A stretch of DNA of 64,000 bases from Litchfieldella anticariensis FP35 = DSM 16096 (GCF_000409775.1 NZ_KE332388.1:959666-1023665); one strand, 5' to 3'. Positions 1 to 8,845 are shown, counted from the stretch's first letter. Numbers and translations are program-made. Notes: generated from the sequence alone by a model not told the origin.

Positions 1-582
1 GCCGAGGCGTGCATTCTCCCGATAGGTAGCTGCGTTCTCCGGATCGACGTTGGCAAGCGACTCGGCAATGGCATCGAGCCATAGCTGAGCGTTCGCCGGA
101 TCGAGCCAGCCATGCGGATCCTGGCCGTGGTGGGCATGACCATGATCATCGGTGTTCTCATGCCCATGGTCGTGGTCATCATGGGCGTGATCGTCATGTC
201 CATGTCCATGATCATGAGCCTCGAATGTCGCTCCCTCCCGATACTCGAGCTGCAGCGTGCCAGGTACTTCCATCAATTCCACGCTGACGGCATCGCCGGC
301 CAGGTTTTCCAGGGAGTGCGCCAACCAAGGGGTCAAGCCGTCGCTGACCCAGAAGACCACCTCGGCACGATCGAGATCGGCCGCTTCCGAGGGACGCATG
401 GAATATCCATGCGGTGAAGCCCCCGGCTGAATCACCAAGTCAGGCGATCCCAGTTCCCCCATCACCCGGTCGACCAGCGAATGGACCGGTGGAATGTCCA
501 CGGCAACGGATGGCACATCGGCGGCAGCGACAGCTGGCGTTACCAATAGGGCCATGAGGAACTGGCTGGAACGCTTTGACAT
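1..582 (-). CDS. znuA: Zinc ABC transporter periplasmic binding protein ZnuA (3' end outside window)
   Basis: Captures Zn2+ in the periplasm and hands it to the ZnuB permease. Reading leftward from ATG at 582, I see a signal peptide (basic start MSKRSS, hydrophobic core, AVAA cleavage region), then a cluster A-1 binding-protein fold with the first metal-ligand region GASPHGYSM. A long His/Asp-rich loop follows, with repeated HDHGH and DDH units, encoded around 120-225; this loop is typical of ZnuA and separates it from Mn2+ homologues. Translation is open to position 1, so the C-terminal half lies outside the window. It is divergent from znuCB across a 116-bp gap holding a Zur-like palindrome. 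The family call is firm; zinc rather than manganese rests on the His loop and the operator. Confidence 0.93.
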   Translation of the reverse strand, partial: MSKRSSQFLMALLVTPAVAAADVPSVAVDIPPVHSLVDRVMGELGSPDLVIQPGASPHGYSMRPSEAADLDRAEVVFWVSDGLTPWLAHSLENLAGDAVSVELMEVPGTLQLEYREGATFEAHDHGHGHDDHAHDDHDHGHENTDDHGHAHHGQDPHGWLDPANAQLWLDAIAESLANVDPENAATYRENARLG

Positions 583-630
583 GGAGTCCTCCAGAAAAGG
601 CTGATCATTCAGAGATATTGGATTCAATAT

Positions 631-645
631 TGTTATGATATAACA
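631..645. promoter_or_regulatory. Zur-type operator between znuA and znuCB
   Basis: TGTTATGATATAACA is a perfect inverted repeat (TGTTAT / ATAACA with a 3-nt centre). It matches the core of the gammaproteobacterial Zur box (TGTTATANTATAACA). It sits 48 bp upstream of the znuA start and 53 bp upstream of znuC, where one repressor could control both directions. Function is inferred from the motif and location. Confidence 0.85.
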
Positions 646-698
646 TCCCAATGAGTCAAGCCCAGCGCTGAAAGATCGGACACTATCGGATAGGCACC

Positions 699-1427
699 AT
701 GACACTATTGGCGATTGAACATCTGGATATCGCCCTCGGCGGCCACCTCGTTCTGGAAGACATCCATCTGACGCTCGAGCGGGGCGAAATCGTCACCATC
801 GTCGGTCCCAACGGCTCGGGGAAAACCACACTGCTGAGGAGTATCATCGGTTCCCTAGCGCCGACACGCGGGCGTATCGATGCGTCCCCGGGGCTGACTA
901 TCGGCTATGTTCCCCAGCGTCTGCATCTCGATGCCACACTGCCAATGACCGTGGCCCGATTCATGAGCCTGCCCCGACGGCGCCCATCGCACCGGGTTGA
1001 CCAGGCGCTCGATCGTGCGGGTGTCGCAGGCCTTGGAAGTCGCCAGATGAGCGAACTGTCGGGCGGTCAGTTCCAACGCATCCTGCTGGCCCGAGCCCTG
1101 CTGGAATCCCCCGACCTGTTGATTCTCGACGAGGCGACCCAGGGGCTCGATCAGCGCGGCATTGCCGAATTCTATCGCCAGATCGAACAGGTGCGCCGCG
1201 AACTCGGCTGTGGTGTGCTGATGGTCAGTCACGAGCTGCATGTCGTGATGCGGGCGTCGGATCGTGTCGTCTGCCTGAACCGTTCTATCTGCTGCGAAGG
1301 CACGCCGGAGCGGGTGGCTACCTCGCCGGCGTACTTGGCCATGTTCGGTCACGATATCCAGGACGCGCTCGCCCTGTACCGCCATCACCATGCCCCTCTC
1401 CCTGTTTCATCGGAGTCTCTTTCGTGA
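699..1427 (+). CDS. znuC: Zinc ABC transporter ATP-binding protein ZnuC
   Basis: Cytoplasmic ATPase of the zinc importer. The 242-residue protein has Walker A GPNGSGKTT (about residues 36-44), the ABC signature LSGGQ (about 121-125), Walker B LLILDEAT just after it, and the switch histidine in VSHELH. This is the standard single-domain ABC layout at the usual length. Its stop overlaps the GTG start of znuB by 4 nt (GTGA), which indicates translational coupling. It is expected to be derepressed under zinc limitation through the Zur-like site upstream. Confidence 0.95.
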   Translation: MTLLAIEHLDIALGGHLVLEDIHLTLERGEIVTIVGPNGSGKTTLLRSIIGSLAPTRGRIDASPGLTIGYVPQRLHLDATLPMTVARFMSLPRRRPSHRVDQALDRAGVAGLGSRQMSELSGGQFQRILLARALLESPDLLILDEATQGLDQRGIAEFYRQIEQVRRELGCGVLMVSHELHVVMRASDRVVCLNRSICCEGTPERVATSPAYLAMFGHDIQDALALYRHHHAPLPVSSESLS

Positions 1428-2242
1428 TACTCGACGACTTCCTGGTTCGTGCCGCCCTGGCCGGGATCGGCGTTGCCCTGGCCGCCGCACCGCTGGGTTG
1501 CTTCGTGGTGTGGCGGCGTATGGCTTACTTCGGTGATGCCACCGCCCATGCCGCCATTCTCGGCGTTGCTCTCTCGCTAGTCCTGTCGACCTCGATATTC
1601 GCCGGCGTACTGGTCATTTCGCTGGCCATGGCCACGATCGTCTCGTTGCTGAGCGGCAAGGGCTATGCCATGGATACCCTGCTGGGCGTGATGGCCCATT
1701 CGGCACTTGCCTTCGGCCTGGTCGCGGTTTCCTTCGTGTCCGGCGTGCGCATCGACCTGATGGCCTACCTGTTCGGCGATATCCTGGCCGTTGGCAAGGC
1801 CGACCTCGCCGTCATCTGGACAGGGACCGCCCTCGTCCTGGGGCTGATGGGGTGGCGCTGGTCGAACCTGCTGACCGCCACCCTCAATACCGACCTCGCC
1901 CATGCCAGCGGCATTGACCCGAAACGCGAACAACTGATCCTTACCTTGTCGCTCGCCGTGGTCGTCGCCGTGGCGCTAAAGGTCGTGGGCGTGCTACTGA
2001 TCGCCGCCCTGCTGATCATTCCCGCCGCCGCGGCGCGACCCTTCAGCCGTACACCGGAAGCCATGGCACTGCTCGCTGCCGCGATCGGGGCAACCGCCGC
2101 CACCGGCGGGCTGCAAGCGGCCTACTGGCTGGATACTCCCACGGGTCCCACCATCGTCAGCCTTGCGGCTATCCTGTTTGCGCTAGCCAGCCTTGCCGGC
2201 AACGCAAGGCGCAAGGCGTGGCGTGCCGAGCCACCGCGGTAG
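1424..2242 (+). CDS. znuB: Zinc ABC transporter permease ZnuB
   Basis: Inner-membrane permease of the ABC-3 family forming the zinc channel with ZnuC. The 272 residues are almost entirely hydrophobic with about eight transmembrane segments. Family-typical stretches include RRMAYFGDATAHAAILG near the N-terminus, VVGVLLIAALLIIPAAAA in the second half, and a closing DTPTGPTIV segment. The GTG start at 1424 overlaps the znuC stop. A GAGCCACC/GGTGGCTC hairpin (2228-2249) spans the stop codon, but no T-run follows it, so it is only a weak terminator candidate. Confidence 0.95.
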   Translation: MILDDFLVRAALAGIGVALAAAPLGCFVVWRRMAYFGDATAHAAILGVALSLVLSTSIFAGVLVISLAMATIVSLLSGKGYAMDTLLGVMAHSALAFGLVAVSFVSGVRIDLMAYLFGDILAVGKADLAVIWTGTALVLGLMGWRWSNLLTATLNTDLAHASGIDPKREQLILTLSLAVVVAVALKVVGVLLIAALLIIPAAAARPFSRTPEAMALLAAAIGATAATGGLQAAYWLDTPTGPTIVSLAAILFALASLAGNARRKAWRAEPPR

Positions 2243-2344
2243 GTGGCTCTGCGATTGCGGTCCGCTCCGAACGTATCCAGACCGTCATCGGTGACCATTC
2301 TCTGCCCCGTTCCACTCACTGCGAGCGACCGCAACGACATGAAC

Positions 2345-3124
2345 TCAGCCCCCCTCGTACTCATCATGACGGCGCCACCACACGCCCGCCGTCTCGTTAC
2401 GCCCCCTGGGGGCACGGTCAAGCCACTGGTACATGCCCCACAGGCCGTCCAGTCCGCGCGCATAGGTGGAATAGGTGTGGTAGATAACGCCATCTTCGAG
2501 CACGAACGCGCTCATGCCCGGCCTGTCACGCTGGAACGTGGCCGAGTCGGTTCCACACATGGCGGCGAACTGGTCCTCCGCTCCTTCACTGCCTTCCTGG
2601 CCCGCGCGCCACTCAATCACCTCCGGCTCGCGCTGGTAGTTGTATTCGATGCCCCCTTCACGCTGCTGCTGCTCGGAGAACCACACATTGAAGTCGCCGT
2701 TGAAGTCGCTGCCATGCGAGGACGCCCAGGGAAAGGTCCAGCCCAGTCGTTGCTTGTAGGCCTGTAACTTCTCAAGCGGCGCCCGCGACACCGCCCATAG
2801 CATCACGTCATGATTGGCCAGGTGGACGGCAATGCCGTTGAAGCCATCGGCGATCGATGAGCAAGAAGGACAGCCTGCCGCATAGTCGGGCCCGAACATG
2901 AAATGGTAAATAAGAAGCTGCGAGCGCCCTTGGAAGAGATCCGCCAACGAGGCGCTCCCTTCATCGGTCTCGAACTGGTATTTCTTGTCGATACGCACCC
3001 ACGGCAGCTCCTGGCGCCGCCGCGCCAGCTCGTCACTGCGCCGCGTGAGATCCTTCTCAGCCTTGAGTAGCTCAAGCCGCTCGGCCAGCCACTCGTCACG
3101 TGTGCCGGTCTTGTGTGTGGTCAT
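2345..3124 (-). CDS. DUF899 thioredoxin-like family protein
   Basis: 259 residues matching the DUF899 family: N-terminal helix (EWLAERLELLKAEKDLTRR), then RRRQELPWVRIDKKYQFET, a YHFMFGPDYAAGCPSCSS segment with a CPSC motif in the position of a thioredoxin-like active site, and the family-typical SRAPLEKLQAYKQRLGWTFPW. The biochemical role of DUF899 proteins is not well established; a redox function is only suggested by the fold and the CPSC pair. It is not obviously operonic: znuB converges from the left and IS debris lies to the right. Confidence 0.85.
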   Translation of the reverse strand: MTTHKTGTRDEWLAERLELLKAEKDLTRRSDELARRRQELPWVRIDKKYQFETDEGSASLADLFQGRSQLLIYHFMFGPDYAAGCPSCSSIADGFNGIAVHLANHDVMLWAVSRAPLEKLQAYKQRLGWTFPWASSHGSDFNGDFNVWFSEQQQREGGIEYNYQREPEVIEWRAGQEGSEGAEDQFAAMCGTDSATFQRDRPGMSAFVLEDGVIYHTYSTYARGLDGLWGMYQWLDRAPRGRNETAGVWWRRHDEYEGG

Positions 3125-3168
3125 GGTCTCGTCCTCCCTTGGTTCGTTCCGTTCTCGATATCTCCTTC

Positions 3169-3332
3169 GTGGTCATGAGATATATAGTGCTGAATGGTCG
3201 AACGGTGGGAGTAACAAGTGTGGCGGGATTTCGATGGACTCACGTGAGAACTGCCCGAGCCCCATCACGTGCTTGATGATCCCGAAGACCGGTTCCACCG
3301 TATGTTTGCGCAATGCATAGAGCGCTCGCCCC
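3169..3332 (-). pseudogene. IS1182-like transposase 3' remnant and IS end, copy 1
   Basis: The minus strand reads ALRKHTVEPVFGIIKHVMG, the conserved C-terminal segment of IS1182-type DDE transposases, followed by a degraded tail. The terminal part (3169-3243) recurs at 5203-5278 in the same orientation with scattered mismatches. The rest of the transposase is absent; the sequence passes directly into the antiporter region. It is therefore a dead IS fragment. Confidence 0.7.
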
Positions 3333-3378
3333 GGCTGCATGGCAGCCGGGGCGATTCCGTTCCGGGTCGGGGAAAGGC

Positions 3379-5097
3379 TCAGCTTGCCGGCGGGGCCTGG
3401 CGCGCAGGGGAGTCGGCGAAGATCAGGCTGACCAGGGTATCTCCCCGCCGCGGGGTCAGGCCGCCCTCGGCGGTGGCCAGGCGCAACCGCCCCGAGGGTC
3501 CGATGCACAGCATGGGCAGCCAATGGCCGTTGTGGGCCTGGCGCAGGGGTTCCATGCGAAACTTCTCGCCGCAGTGCTCGCGGCATACCTCGCCGCCTTC
3601 CTCCACCAGCCGCGACAGCCTGGCGAAGGTCACCTCGCGACCGAACAGCAGCGGCAGGTGGTCCAGGGCCTGGGCATGGGGACGGTTGGCGCGGCTACCC
3701 TCATCGATCGCCAGCCGGAACACCCGGTCGCGGCCCAGCAGGTGCTCGAAGTGCAGCGCCGCCAGGGCGTTGAGCTCGCGATAGGGGGAGAGCGGCAGCA
3801 GGTAGCCGATGCCGCTGAGCTCCAGGTGCTGGGCGGCGTGCTCCGAGAGCGGGTCGCCGTAGTAGGTGGTCAGTCCCGCCCGCTGGGCAAGCTGGATGGC
3901 ATCCCAGCTGCTGTCGGTCAGCACCACGCTGACCCCGGCCGCCTGCAGCTGGCTGCCCACCGCGCGCGCCACCTGGTTGGCGCCGATGATCAGCACGCCG
4001 TCGGGGGAGGGACGCTGTACCCCCAGCCAGCGGGCCAGGGGCCGCGACAGCAGGCTCTGGGTGGCCGCCGCGACGATGCCCCGCGGCGAGATGAAGGCCA
4101 GCAGCGCCTTCTCGCGCAGCTCCAGCCGGCTGCCCAGGGTACACAGCCATACCGCCAGCGGGCGGGCGACCCCCACCAGCACGACAAGGAAGGCCCAGGC
4201 CGGCCAGCCCAGCAGTGCCAGTTGCTCCACCGTCAGCCGCGCGGCGAGCAGGATGAACAGGCCCGAGATCAGCAGCACCGACAGGGTTTCCTTGAACTCG
4301 ATGATCGGCCGGGTCGGCACCCCCCGCATGTTGGCCAGCCAGGCGCCCATCACCGTCACGGTCAGCAGCCCCGACTCGTGGAACAGCAGGTTGGACAGCG
4401 AGAACAGGGCCAGCATCATCATCAGGGTGCCGAAGCTGTGCAACTGGCGGGGCAGCCAGTAGCGGCGCAGCACTTGGCCCCACAGGTAGCCGCCGGCGAT
4501 GCCCAGTCCGAAGCCGATCAGCGCGGTCTCGCCGAACAGCAGCAGGGTCTGGGTGGCGGCATCGCTCCCCGAGCCCAGGGCCACGAACTCGTAGACCAGC
4601 ACTGCCCCGATGGCGCCCACCGGGTCGATCAGGATGCCCTCCCAGCGCAGGATCTGAGTGAGGTGCTCCCGGGCGCGCAGTGTCTGCAGCATCGGCAGGA
4701 TCACCGTGGGGCCGGTGACCACCAGCAGCGCCCCCAGCACGCTGGCCATCTCCCACGACAGACCCAGCAGAGCATGCGCCGCTAGGGTGGCGGTGACACC
4801 GGTGATCAGTGCCCCCCAGGTCACCAGGCGGCGTACCGTGCGGCCATGGCCGCCGAGCTCGCGGAAGCTCAGGGTCAGGCTACCCTCGAAGAGGATCACC
4901 GCCACCGCCAAGGAGACCAGCGGGAACAGCAGCTCGCCGAACAGCGCATCGGGGTCGAGCAGCCCGGCGACCGGCCCCGCGGCGATGCCGGCCACCAGCA
5001 GCATCAGGATCGCCGGCAGCTTCAACTGCCAGGCAAGCCATTGGCAGATCAGCGCCATCAAGCCGATCATCGCCAGGTCGAAGCCGGCATGCTCCAT
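3379..5097 (-). CDS. NhaP-type (CPA1) cation:proton antiporter with C-terminal nucleotide-binding-like domain
   Basis: Predicted inner-membrane Na+(K+)/H+ antiporter, important for pH and salt homeostasis. The 572 residues start MEHAGFDLAMIGLM, with about a dozen hydrophobic segments over residues 1-390. Family marks are ILFEGSLTLSFREL (about 68-82), TGPTVILPML and the ion-site stretch EGILIDPVGA (about 150-160), plus FISPRGIVAAA near the end of the membrane domain. Residues about 395-500 resemble a TrkA-N/Rossmann-like domain (VLIIGANQVARAVGSQL), so nucleotide control is possible. The gene lies between two direct copies of an IS end (3169-3243, 5203-5278). Confidence 0.9.
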   Translation of the reverse strand: MEHAGFDLAMIGLMALICQWLAWQLKLPAILMLLVAGIAAGPVAGLLDPDALFGELLFPLVSLAVAVILFEGSLTLSFRELGGHGRTVRRLVTWGALITGVTATLAAHALLGLSWEMASVLGALLVVTGPTVILPMLQTLRAREHLTQILRWEGILIDPVGAIGAVLVYEFVALGSGSDAATQTLLLFGETALIGFGLGIAGGYLWGQVLRRYWLPRQLHSFGTLMMMLALFSLSNLLFHESGLLTVTVMGAWLANMRGVPTRPIIEFKETLSVLLISGLFILLAARLTVEQLALLGWPAWAFLVVLVGVARPLAVWLCTLGSRLELREKALLAFISPRGIVAAATQSLLSRPLARWLGVQRPSPDGVLIIGANQVARAVGSQLQAAGVSVVLTDSSWDAIQLAQRAGLTTYYGDPLSEHAAQHLELSGIGYLLPLSPYRELNALAALHFEHLLGRDRVFRLAIDEGSRANRPHAQALDHLPLLFGREVTFARLSRLVEEGGEVCREHCGEKFRMEPLRQAHNGHWLPMLCIGPSGRLRLATAEGGLTPRRGDTLVSLIFADSPARQAPPAS

Positions 5098-5202
5098 GGT
5101 CGATGCTCTCTCTGGAGGTAAAGGGCGCGCAGCCTAGCGTCGCCGGGCCCGACATGCAATCCATCGACGCGATGAATGATGGCGATGCCGTTCTAGTAGA
5201 TT

Positions 5203-5278
5203 GTGGTCATGAGATATATTTAGTGTCACATGTCCGAACGGTGGGAGTCACAAATGCGGCGGGATTGCGATGGATTCA
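5203..5278 (-). repeat. IS-end repeat, copy 2 (matches 3169-3243)
   Basis: Near-copy of the segment at 3169-3243 in the same orientation. Both begin GTGGTCATGAGATATAT and share CGAACGGTGGGAGT and GGCGGGATT at the same spacing. On the minus strand this copy reads ESIAIPPHL followed by a stop, the probable natural C-terminus of the transposase. No transposase body is attached. The two copies bracket the antiporter gene. Confidence 0.75.
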
Positions 5279-5386
5279 TTGATCACGGACCCCGCCCGTG
5301 CCGGGATTCACGACAACGTTGTTACTCCCCGGCGCATTTCCGGGTAGCTAGGATGGAATCACTAACCAAGCAACCAGGACAGTGAC

Positions 5387-5542
5387 ATGAACCAACGAAT
5401 CGATCCTCAAACGGGAGAGATTCTGCAACGTCTCGAAATGCCGCCCGGAATGGGTGTGTCGGGGCTCGAATCCGACGGCGGCGATCGGTTCTTCTGCGGC
5501 GGCGGAGGCAGCGGCAAGGTAAGGGCCGTGCGCCGTCCCTAA
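5387..5542 (+). pseudogene. C-terminal fragment of a beta-propeller (glutamine-cyclotransferase-like) protein
   Basis: A 51-codon open frame reading IDPQTGEILQRLEMPPG, then VSGLESDGGDRFFCGGG and SGKVRAVRRP before TAA. It resembles the last blade and C-terminal tail of glutamine-cyclotransferase or SMP-30-like proteins (recalled similarity, not searched). No in-frame extension exists upstream, and the IS-end repeat ends about 110 bp before it. Most likely the 5' part was lost in an IS-associated rearrangement. It could instead be a short expressed ORF, but no good ribosome-binding site precedes the ATG. Confidence 0.5.
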
Positions 5543-5732
5543 AAATAAAAAATAAAGCCTTTGACCCACGGTGCCAAATCATGACATCGTGGGTCCAGCT
5601 GGTAAGCAAGCGGCATAGTTTCAGTAGCATTCGGATTCTTTCGGCAGCCTGTAATTTATCCTTGTTCTACCCGCTACACATCTGGGTAACACCAGGAACA
5701 TTGCAAGGCGCGATTGCGCGATAGGATTCAAC

Positions 5733-5936
5733 ATGGCAACTGGTACAGTGAAGTGGTTCAACGACTCCAAAGGTTTTGGTTTCATTACTCCTACCGATGG
5801 TGGCGATGATCTCTTTGCCCACTTCTCCGAGATTCAATCGGAAGGCTTCAAGTCCCTGCAGGAAGGTCAAACCGTCTCTTTCGACGTGACCCAGGGCAAA
5901 AAAGGCCTTCAGGCTTCGAATATCAAACTCGCCTGA
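5733..5936 (+). CDS. CspA-family cold-shock / RNA chaperone protein
   Basis: Single-domain OB-fold nucleic-acid chaperone of 67 residues, the standard family length. RNP1 is KGFGFI (residues 13-18) and RNP2 is DLFAHF (about 27-32), with the usual start [15 protein letters not shown]. It is expected to bind single-stranded RNA and melt secondary structure. The upstream region carries a GC-rich hairpin-prone stretch (about 5704-5721) and an AGGA motif before the ATG, suggesting a structured 5' UTR as in other csp genes. A strong intrinsic terminator follows at 5981-6010. Whether it is cold-induced cannot be told from sequence. Confidence 0.95.
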   Translation: MATGTVKWFNDSKGFGFITPTDGGDDLFAHFSEIQSEGFKSLQEGQTVSFDVTQGKKGLQASNIKLA

Positions 5937-5980
5937 ACCTGACGGTTTAACGAGTTCTCGAACCTCCCCGGTTCGACATC

Positions 5981-6010
5981 AGGGCCCGCTTAGGCGGGCC
6001 CTGTTGCGTT
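5981..6010 (+). terminator. Rho-independent terminator of the cold-shock gene
   Basis: AGGGCCCGC / GCGGGCCCT stem with a short loop (5981-6002) followed by GTTGCGTTTT. It lies 45 bp after the cold-shock stop codon. The converging SDR gene ends at 6035, so it may serve both directions. Confidence 0.85.
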
Positions 6011-6034
6011 TTGGGGTTGGCGGGCGAAATCGGT

Positions 6035-6775
6035 TCACGCAAACCCACCGTTGACGCGGATGACCTGCGAGTTCACCCAGGCGCCGTCGGGGCCAGCCAG
6101 GAATGCCACCGCCGAGGCGATCTCCTCGGGCTGACCAATACGCTCCAGCGGAGACATCGCCGCGATCTCCGCAACCCGCTCATCCGTCTTGCCGTGGAAG
6201 AAGAGTTCCGTGGCCACCGGGCCGGGGGCGACCGCATTGACGGTGATCTGGCGCCCGCGCATCTCGTTGGCGAGCACGTGCACCAGCCCCTCGACGCCGG
6301 CCTTGCTGGCGATGTACGGGCCATAGGCGGGGAATGACTTGGCGAGCACACTGGAGGACAGGGCGATGATGCGCCCACCCTCGCCCAAGTGCCGTGCAGC
6401 CTGAGCCAGCACCAGGTAGGCTCCGCGCAAGTTGGTGGCGATGACCTTGTCGAAGGCCTCCAGATTGTCGCTGCCGATGGTCGCCATCGGCATGATCCCG
6501 GCATTGTGGACCACCACATCGATACGACCGAAGGCCTCCTGCGTCGCCTGAAAAAGGCGTTCGACATCCTGCGGATTGGCGACATCGCCCTGAACGGCGA
6601 CCGCCTTGCCGCCGTTGGCTTCGATGGCCGCGACCGTCTCCTCCGCCTTGGCGGTGTTGCCCGCGTAATTGACGGTAACGGCCAGGCCGTCCGCGGCCAG
6701 CCGCAAGGCGATGGCCCGGCCGATGCCACGCGAAGCCCCGGTGACGATGGCGGTGCGCTGTGTCGCGTTGTCCAT
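6035..6775 (-). CDS. SDR-family NAD(P)-dependent oxidoreductase
   Basis: Classical short-chain dehydrogenase, 246 residues. It has the cofactor motif TGASRGIGRA (about 13-22), the NAG motif (VVHNAGIM), catalytic Ser in ALSSSVLA, and YGPYIASKAG supplying Tyr and Lys. Closest in style to 3-oxoacyl-ACP-reductase-like (FabG-like) proteins; the substrate is unknown. It is divergent from the LysR gene at 6894 across 118 bp that includes the imperfect palindrome TTCAGCCTGAA (6827-6837). That arrangement is the usual sign that the LysR protein regulates its divergent neighbour. Confidence 0.9.
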   Translation of the reverse strand: MDNATQRTAIVTGASRGIGRAIALRLAADGLAVTVNYAGNTAKAEETVAAIEANGGKAVAVQGDVANPQDVERLFQATQEAFGRIDVVVHNAGIMPMATIGSDNLEAFDKVIATNLRGAYLVLAQAARHLGEGGRIIALSSSVLAKSFPAYGPYIASKAGVEGLVHVLANEMRGRQITVNAVAPGPVATELFFHGKTDERVAEIAAMSPLERIGQPEEIASAVAFLAGPDGAWVNSQVIRVNGGFA

Positions 6776-6893
6776 GGGTAACTCCTGTTCACGTATTGAA
6801 TGGCTTACAGGAGTGCATTCTTGTCGTTCAGCCTGAAGAGATAAATGCGGTTAAACTGACATCTCTATTCAAGATAAATAAACAATCCTGATC

Positions 6894-7805
6894 ATGGACC
6901 GACTCGACGCGCTGACCTTATTCGCCCGTATCGTGGAAACCCGCAGTTTCACCCGTGCGGCGAACGGGCTGAACATCCCACGTGCCACCGCCACCCATGC
7001 CATCCAGCAACTCGAGACGCGGCTCGGCATCCGGCTGCTCGAACGCACCACACGCCAGGTACGCCCAACGCTGGACGGCCAAGCCTTCTACGAGCGTTGC
7101 GTTCACGTACTCAGTGACCTGGAAGCGGCGGAAGCCTCGCTACGACCCGCGGCCGCCAGTCCGCGGGGCCTGCTGCGGGTCGATATGCCCAGCGTTCACG
7201 CCAGTCACATCGTGCTGCCGCGCATTGATGACTTTCGCCGTCGCTACCCCGGCATTGAGCTGGCTCTCGGTAGTGGCGAACGGCTAGTCGATCTGGTGAG
7301 TGAAGGCGTCGATTGCGTAATCCGCACTGGGAGCCCGGGCGACTCCTCGCTGATCGCTCGCTGGCTGGCCGCGATACCGCAGGTCATCTGCGCCAGCCCC
7401 GACTACCTGGCCCATGCAGGCTTGCCCCAACAGCCGGACGATCTGGTCAATCACCACGCGGTGAAATTCTTCTCCGCTGGCAAAGCCATCGATGACACCT
7501 TCTCATTCGTCATCGATGGCAAGGTGCAGGAATTTCCGGTGGGCGGCTGGATGTCGGTCAACGATGCGGGAAACTACGCGGTGAGCGCCCTGCGTGGCTG
7601 CGGCCTGATCCAGGTGCCTCACTACCATGTCGAGGTCGACCTACGCGAAGGACGACTCATCGAGGTCCTGAGCGAATGGCCAAGCCCCGACATGACCGTT
7701 TCAGCGCTCTACCCTCATCGGCGACATCTGTCGCCGCGCGTGCGGGTGTTCGTCGACTGGGTCAGCGAGATTTACGCGGAGAAGTTCGGGATGCGGGAGA
7801 GATGA
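6894..7805 (+). CDS. LysR-family transcriptional regulator
   Basis: 303 residues. N-terminal winged HTH (MDRLDALTLFARIVETRSFTRAA..., about 1-60, with the family-typical ATAHAIQQLE recognition stretch as ATATHAIQQLE), then a type-2 periplasmic-binding-like effector domain (about 90-300) with the FRRRYPGIEL and SPDYLA landmarks of this family. It probably controls the divergent SDR gene at 6035-6775, inferred only from the head-to-head arrangement. The effector is unknown. Confidence 0.92.
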   Translation: MDRLDALTLFARIVETRSFTRAANGLNIPRATATHAIQQLETRLGIRLLERTTRQVRPTLDGQAFYERCVHVLSDLEAAEASLRPAAASPRGLLRVDMPSVHASHIVLPRIDDFRRRYPGIELALGSGERLVDLVSEGVDCVIRTGSPGDSSLIARWLAAIPQVICASPDYLAHAGLPQQPDDLVNHHAVKFFSAGKAIDDTFSFVIDGKVQEFPVGGWMSVNDAGNYAVSALRGCGLIQVPHYHVEVDLREGRLIEVLSEWPSPDMTVSALYPHRRHLSPRVRVFVDWVSEIYAEKFGMRER

Positions 7806-7819
7806 TGCGACTCATCCAA

Positions 7820-8761
7820 TCAAGGCGCTTCGATCCCCCGTACGGAGGCGCGCGCCAGCCGCCGCTCGCGAAGGAAGACGTAGAGCCCCGAGGCGACGAT
7901 GATCGATGTGCCGAGCCAGGTGACGGCATCGGGGAAGTCGCCGAACAGCACGAAGCCGAGCACGGTGGCGCTGAAGATCTCCAGATACTGGAAGGGGGCG
8001 AGAATGCTCGCTGACGCATGGCGGAACGCCAGGGCGATCAGGACGTGGCCCACCGTCGCGATCAACCCCAACGCACCGAGCATGCCCAGTTCCCAGGCGG
8101 TGGGCCAGGCCGGCGCGATCACCTCGACGCCAGTCACGCCACCCACGATCAGCACCGCCGAGAGCACCAGGGCAGCGAATATGCCGGCCCAGAGCTGAAT
8201 GGTCAGCACGTCCTCGTTCCCCGCGGCATGTCGCGTTAGCGTGAGGTAGCCAGCGAAGCAGATCGCCGTGCCCAGCGGTAGAACGGCGGCCCAGCCGAAT
8301 GCCTCCCAACTCGGCCGGATGACGATCATCGCCCCGACCAAACCGACCGCCACCGCGACCAGCCGCCGTGCGCCTACCGATTCGCGCAGGAACAAAGCGG
8401 AAAATAGTGTCAGGATCAGCGGTTCGACGAAAAAGATGGCAATGGCGTTGGCGATGGGCAGATATCGCAGAGCCCAGAACAGCAGGACAATGGCGGTCGC
8501 GATGAGCGCTCCGCGACAGGCGTGGACACCGAGCCGTGCACTGCGCACGGGCCGACCTGTCAAGAGGATGACCGGCAGCAGGAGCAGGGTCTGGAAGACG
8601 AACCGCCCCCAAGCGATCTGGGCCGGGGAGACGGTGGCCGATAGCAGTTTCGCGATGGCATCGATCCCCGGAATGAGCAACATGGCGAAGGCCATGAGCA
8701 GCATACCGATCTCAACATCGGATCGCAGACGCGCCTTCATTGGGGTGTCGGTTGTGCTCAT
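7820..8761 (-). CDS. EamA/DMT-superfamily transporter
   Basis: 313 residues with about ten hydrophobic helices arranged as two EamA repeats (about 17-150 and 165-300), the drug/metabolite transporter architecture. Recognisable segments are KLLSATVSPAQIAWGRFVFQ and PLILTLFSALFLRESVG. It is an inner-membrane exporter of unknown substrate. It converges with the LysR gene ending at 7805 and is followed upstream by a second EamA gene on the same strand, 84 bp away. Confidence 0.9.
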   Translation of the reverse strand: MSTTDTPMKARLRSDVEIGMLLMAFAMLLIPGIDAIAKLLSATVSPAQIAWGRFVFQTLLLLPVILLTGRPVRSARLGVHACRGALIATAIVLLFWALRYLPIANAIAIFFVEPLILTLFSALFLRESVGARRLVAVAVGLVGAMIVIRPSWEAFGWAAVLPLGTAICFAGYLTLTRHAAGNEDVLTIQLWAGIFAALVLSAVLIVGGVTGVEVIAPAWPTAWELGMLGALGLIATVGHVLIALAFRHASASILAPFQYLEIFSATVLGFVLFGDFPDAVTWLGTSIIVASGLYVFLRERRLARASVRGIEAP

Positions 8762-8845
8762 GGAATCGCCTTGTTGTTTTCTCGTGAATGCGAAGCCGTT
8801 AGGACTATAGCCTTGAATGCCGAAGTGTAGAAAATAGGCTACGCA

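Noticed and set aside
112..417. Plus-strand frame rich in Met and Val
   Set aside because: It is the complement of the His/Asp loop of znuA (CAT/GTC repeats) and has no ribosome-binding site.
3313..4785. Long plus-strand open frame of 490 codons
   Set aside because: It is antisense to the clear antiporter gene and has a Gln/Arg-rich low-complexity product typical of GC-rich shadow frames.
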